Below, piece after piece: positions 6,110 through 6,948 of a stretch of DNA of 6,948 bases. The notes under the pieces were generated by a model that had not been told where the DNA came from, did no database searches, and worked only from the letters and a program-made list of their open reading frames with translations. Position numbers and translations under genes: made by a program. The DNA comes from an uncultured Ruminococcus sp. (GTDB lineage Bacteria > Bacillota > Clostridia > Oscillospirales > Ruminococcaceae): assembly GCA_902796865.1 (NCBI GenBank), contig CADBQZ010000226.1:1-6948 (forward strand), in the 5' to 3' direction. Position 1 is the stretch's first letter, and every line of letters starts with the position of its first letter.

Positions 6110-6948
6110 ATGGACGCTCAAGCACTTTTTAAAGAAGCGGTCGACAGTGCGAACAGCACAGTATTTCAGGTATGGTTCCTGATAGGCGCAGCTTTAGTAT
6201 TCTTTATGCAGGCAGGATTTGCAATGGTAGAAACGGGATTTACCCGTGCAAAAAATGCCGGCAATATTATAATGAAAAATCTTATGGATTTCTGCATCGG
6301 TACACCGATGTTTGTACTTATAGGATTCGGACTTCTTTTCGGAGAAGACATGGCCGGTATCATCGGCAAACCCGGATTCGACATCTTCACAGCATATGAC
6401 AGCTTTGAATGGTCGAACTTCGTATTCAACCTTGTATTCTGTGCAACTACCGCAACGATCGTTTCGGGAGCTATGGCAGAACGTACTAAATTCTCATCAT
6501 ACTGTGTTTATTCAGCCGTTATAAGCGGCGTTATCTACCCCATCGAAGCACACTGGGGCTGGGGCGGCGGCTGGCTCGCCCAGTGGGGATTCCACGATTT
6601 TGCAGGTTCATGTCACATTCATATGGTAGGCGGTATCGCTGCACTGATAGGTGCTGCTGTTTTAGGTCCTCGTATCGGTAAATTCACAAGAAAGAAAGAC
6701 GGAAACATTCAGGTAAACGCTATTCCTGGTCACAATATCCCGATTGGCGCACTCGGATGCTTCATTCTCTGGTTCGGTTGGTACGGATTTAACGGTGCTG
6801 CCTGCACAGCAGGAGATCAGCTAGGTTCAGTATTCCTTACAACAACTATCGCACCGGCAGTTGCAACTGTTGTCTGCATGGTATTCACATGGATAAAATA
6901 CGGTAAGCCCGATGTTTCAATGTGTCTTAACGCTTCACTTGCAGGTCT
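6110..6948 (+). CDS. amt: Ammonium transporter, Amt family, partial (C-terminus beyond right edge)
   Basis: This is a membrane channel/transporter for ammonium (Amt/MEP/Rh family), a trimer in the plasma membrane. The 279 full codons cover roughly the first seven of the usual eleven helices. The N-terminus is short (MDAQALFKEAV) and the first helix begins near residue 20, without the signal peptide seen in E. coli AmtB, as is usual for other bacterial Amts. By ungapped comparison with AmtB from memory, Phe106 and Phe110 fit the Phe gate (F103/F107), Trp151 in the HWGWGGG stretch fits W148, Asp163 fits D160 and His171 fits the first pore histidine, H168. Residues 163-188, beginning DFAGSCHIH, match the family signature. 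The second pore histidine lies beyond the window. Ala231 in GFNGAA stands where AmtB has Ser219. Missing are the remaining helices and the cytoplasmic tail; a downstream glnK or a fused PII domain is possible but not visible. Confidence 0.97.
   Translation, partial: MDAQALFKEAVDSANSTVFQVWFLIGAALVFFMQAGFAMVETGFTRAKNAGNIIMKNLMDFCIGTPMFVLIGFGLLFGEDMAGIIGKPGFDIFTAYDSFEWSNFVFNLVFCATTATIVSGAMAERTKFSSYCVYSAVISGVIYPIEAHWGWGGGWLAQWGFHDFAGSCHIHMVGGIAALIGAAVLGPRIGKFTRKKDGNIQVNAIPGHNIPIGALGCFILWFGWYGFNGAACTAGDQLGSVFLTTTIAPAVATVVCMVFTWIKYGKPDVSMCLNASLAG

Noticed and set aside
6166..6429. Open frames on both strands inside amt (6166-6429 minus, 6172-6399 plus)
   Set aside because: The amt frame through this stretch is a clear Amt sequence; these are out-of-frame or antisense shadows.
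1..6948. Mobile elements, CRISPR arrays, tRNA or rRNA genes
   Set aside because: No terminal inverted repeats, transposase-like protein, spaced direct repeats or tRNA-like cloverleaf were seen. The window is filled by three core nitrogen genes and one regulatory gap.

Overview
The window is a nitrogen-assimilation locus with two divergent transcription units. On the minus strand are gltB (NADPH-type glutamate synthase large subunit, complete) and gltD (small subunit, running off the left edge). On the plus strand is an Amt-family ammonium transporter gene that runs off the right edge. The 464-base gap between the gltB and amt starts is the regulatory centre. The moderately AT-rich DNA, the consensus sigma-A type promoters, the strong GGAGG ribosome binding sites, the AGA/ATA-rich codon use and the protein sequences all suggest a Firmicute of the class Clostridia, possibly a Ruminococcus-like gut or rumen bacterium. 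The genus is an inference from style, not from a search.

Layout: positions 1-1113 (minus) hold the first 371 codons of gltD. Positions 1116-5645 (minus) hold gltB; only two bases separate its stop from the gltD start, and the gltD Shine-Dalgarno lies inside the last gltB codons. Positions 5646-6109 hold the two promoters and long structured leaders on both sides. Positions 6110-6948 (plus) hold 279 full codons of amt. All other open frames in the window lie opposite or out of frame with these three genes and look like shadows.

The genes fit together simply. Amt brings in ammonium, glutamine synthetase (not in the window) fixes it into glutamine, and GltBD converts glutamine plus 2-oxoglutarate into two glutamates using NADPH.

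The most interesting part is regulatory. Both promoters are close to consensus with 17-bp spacers, so control probably acts after initiation. The transcripts then meet Rho-independent terminator-like hairpins: one ahead of gltB and two in series ahead of amt. In all three, a hairpin with a six-base loop carrying A at loop position 1 and G at position 4 overlaps the 5' strand of the terminator, so the two structures exclude each other. This is the layout of the two-hexaloop RNA target of ANTAR-domain antiterminators. The first amt element has both hexaloops in canonical form. The second amt element and the gltB element have a canonical first hairpin and a divergent second loop. No ANTAR regulator gene is in the window. 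The tandem arrangement and the shared divergent control of GOGAT and ammonium uptake are the best candidates for something not yet described.
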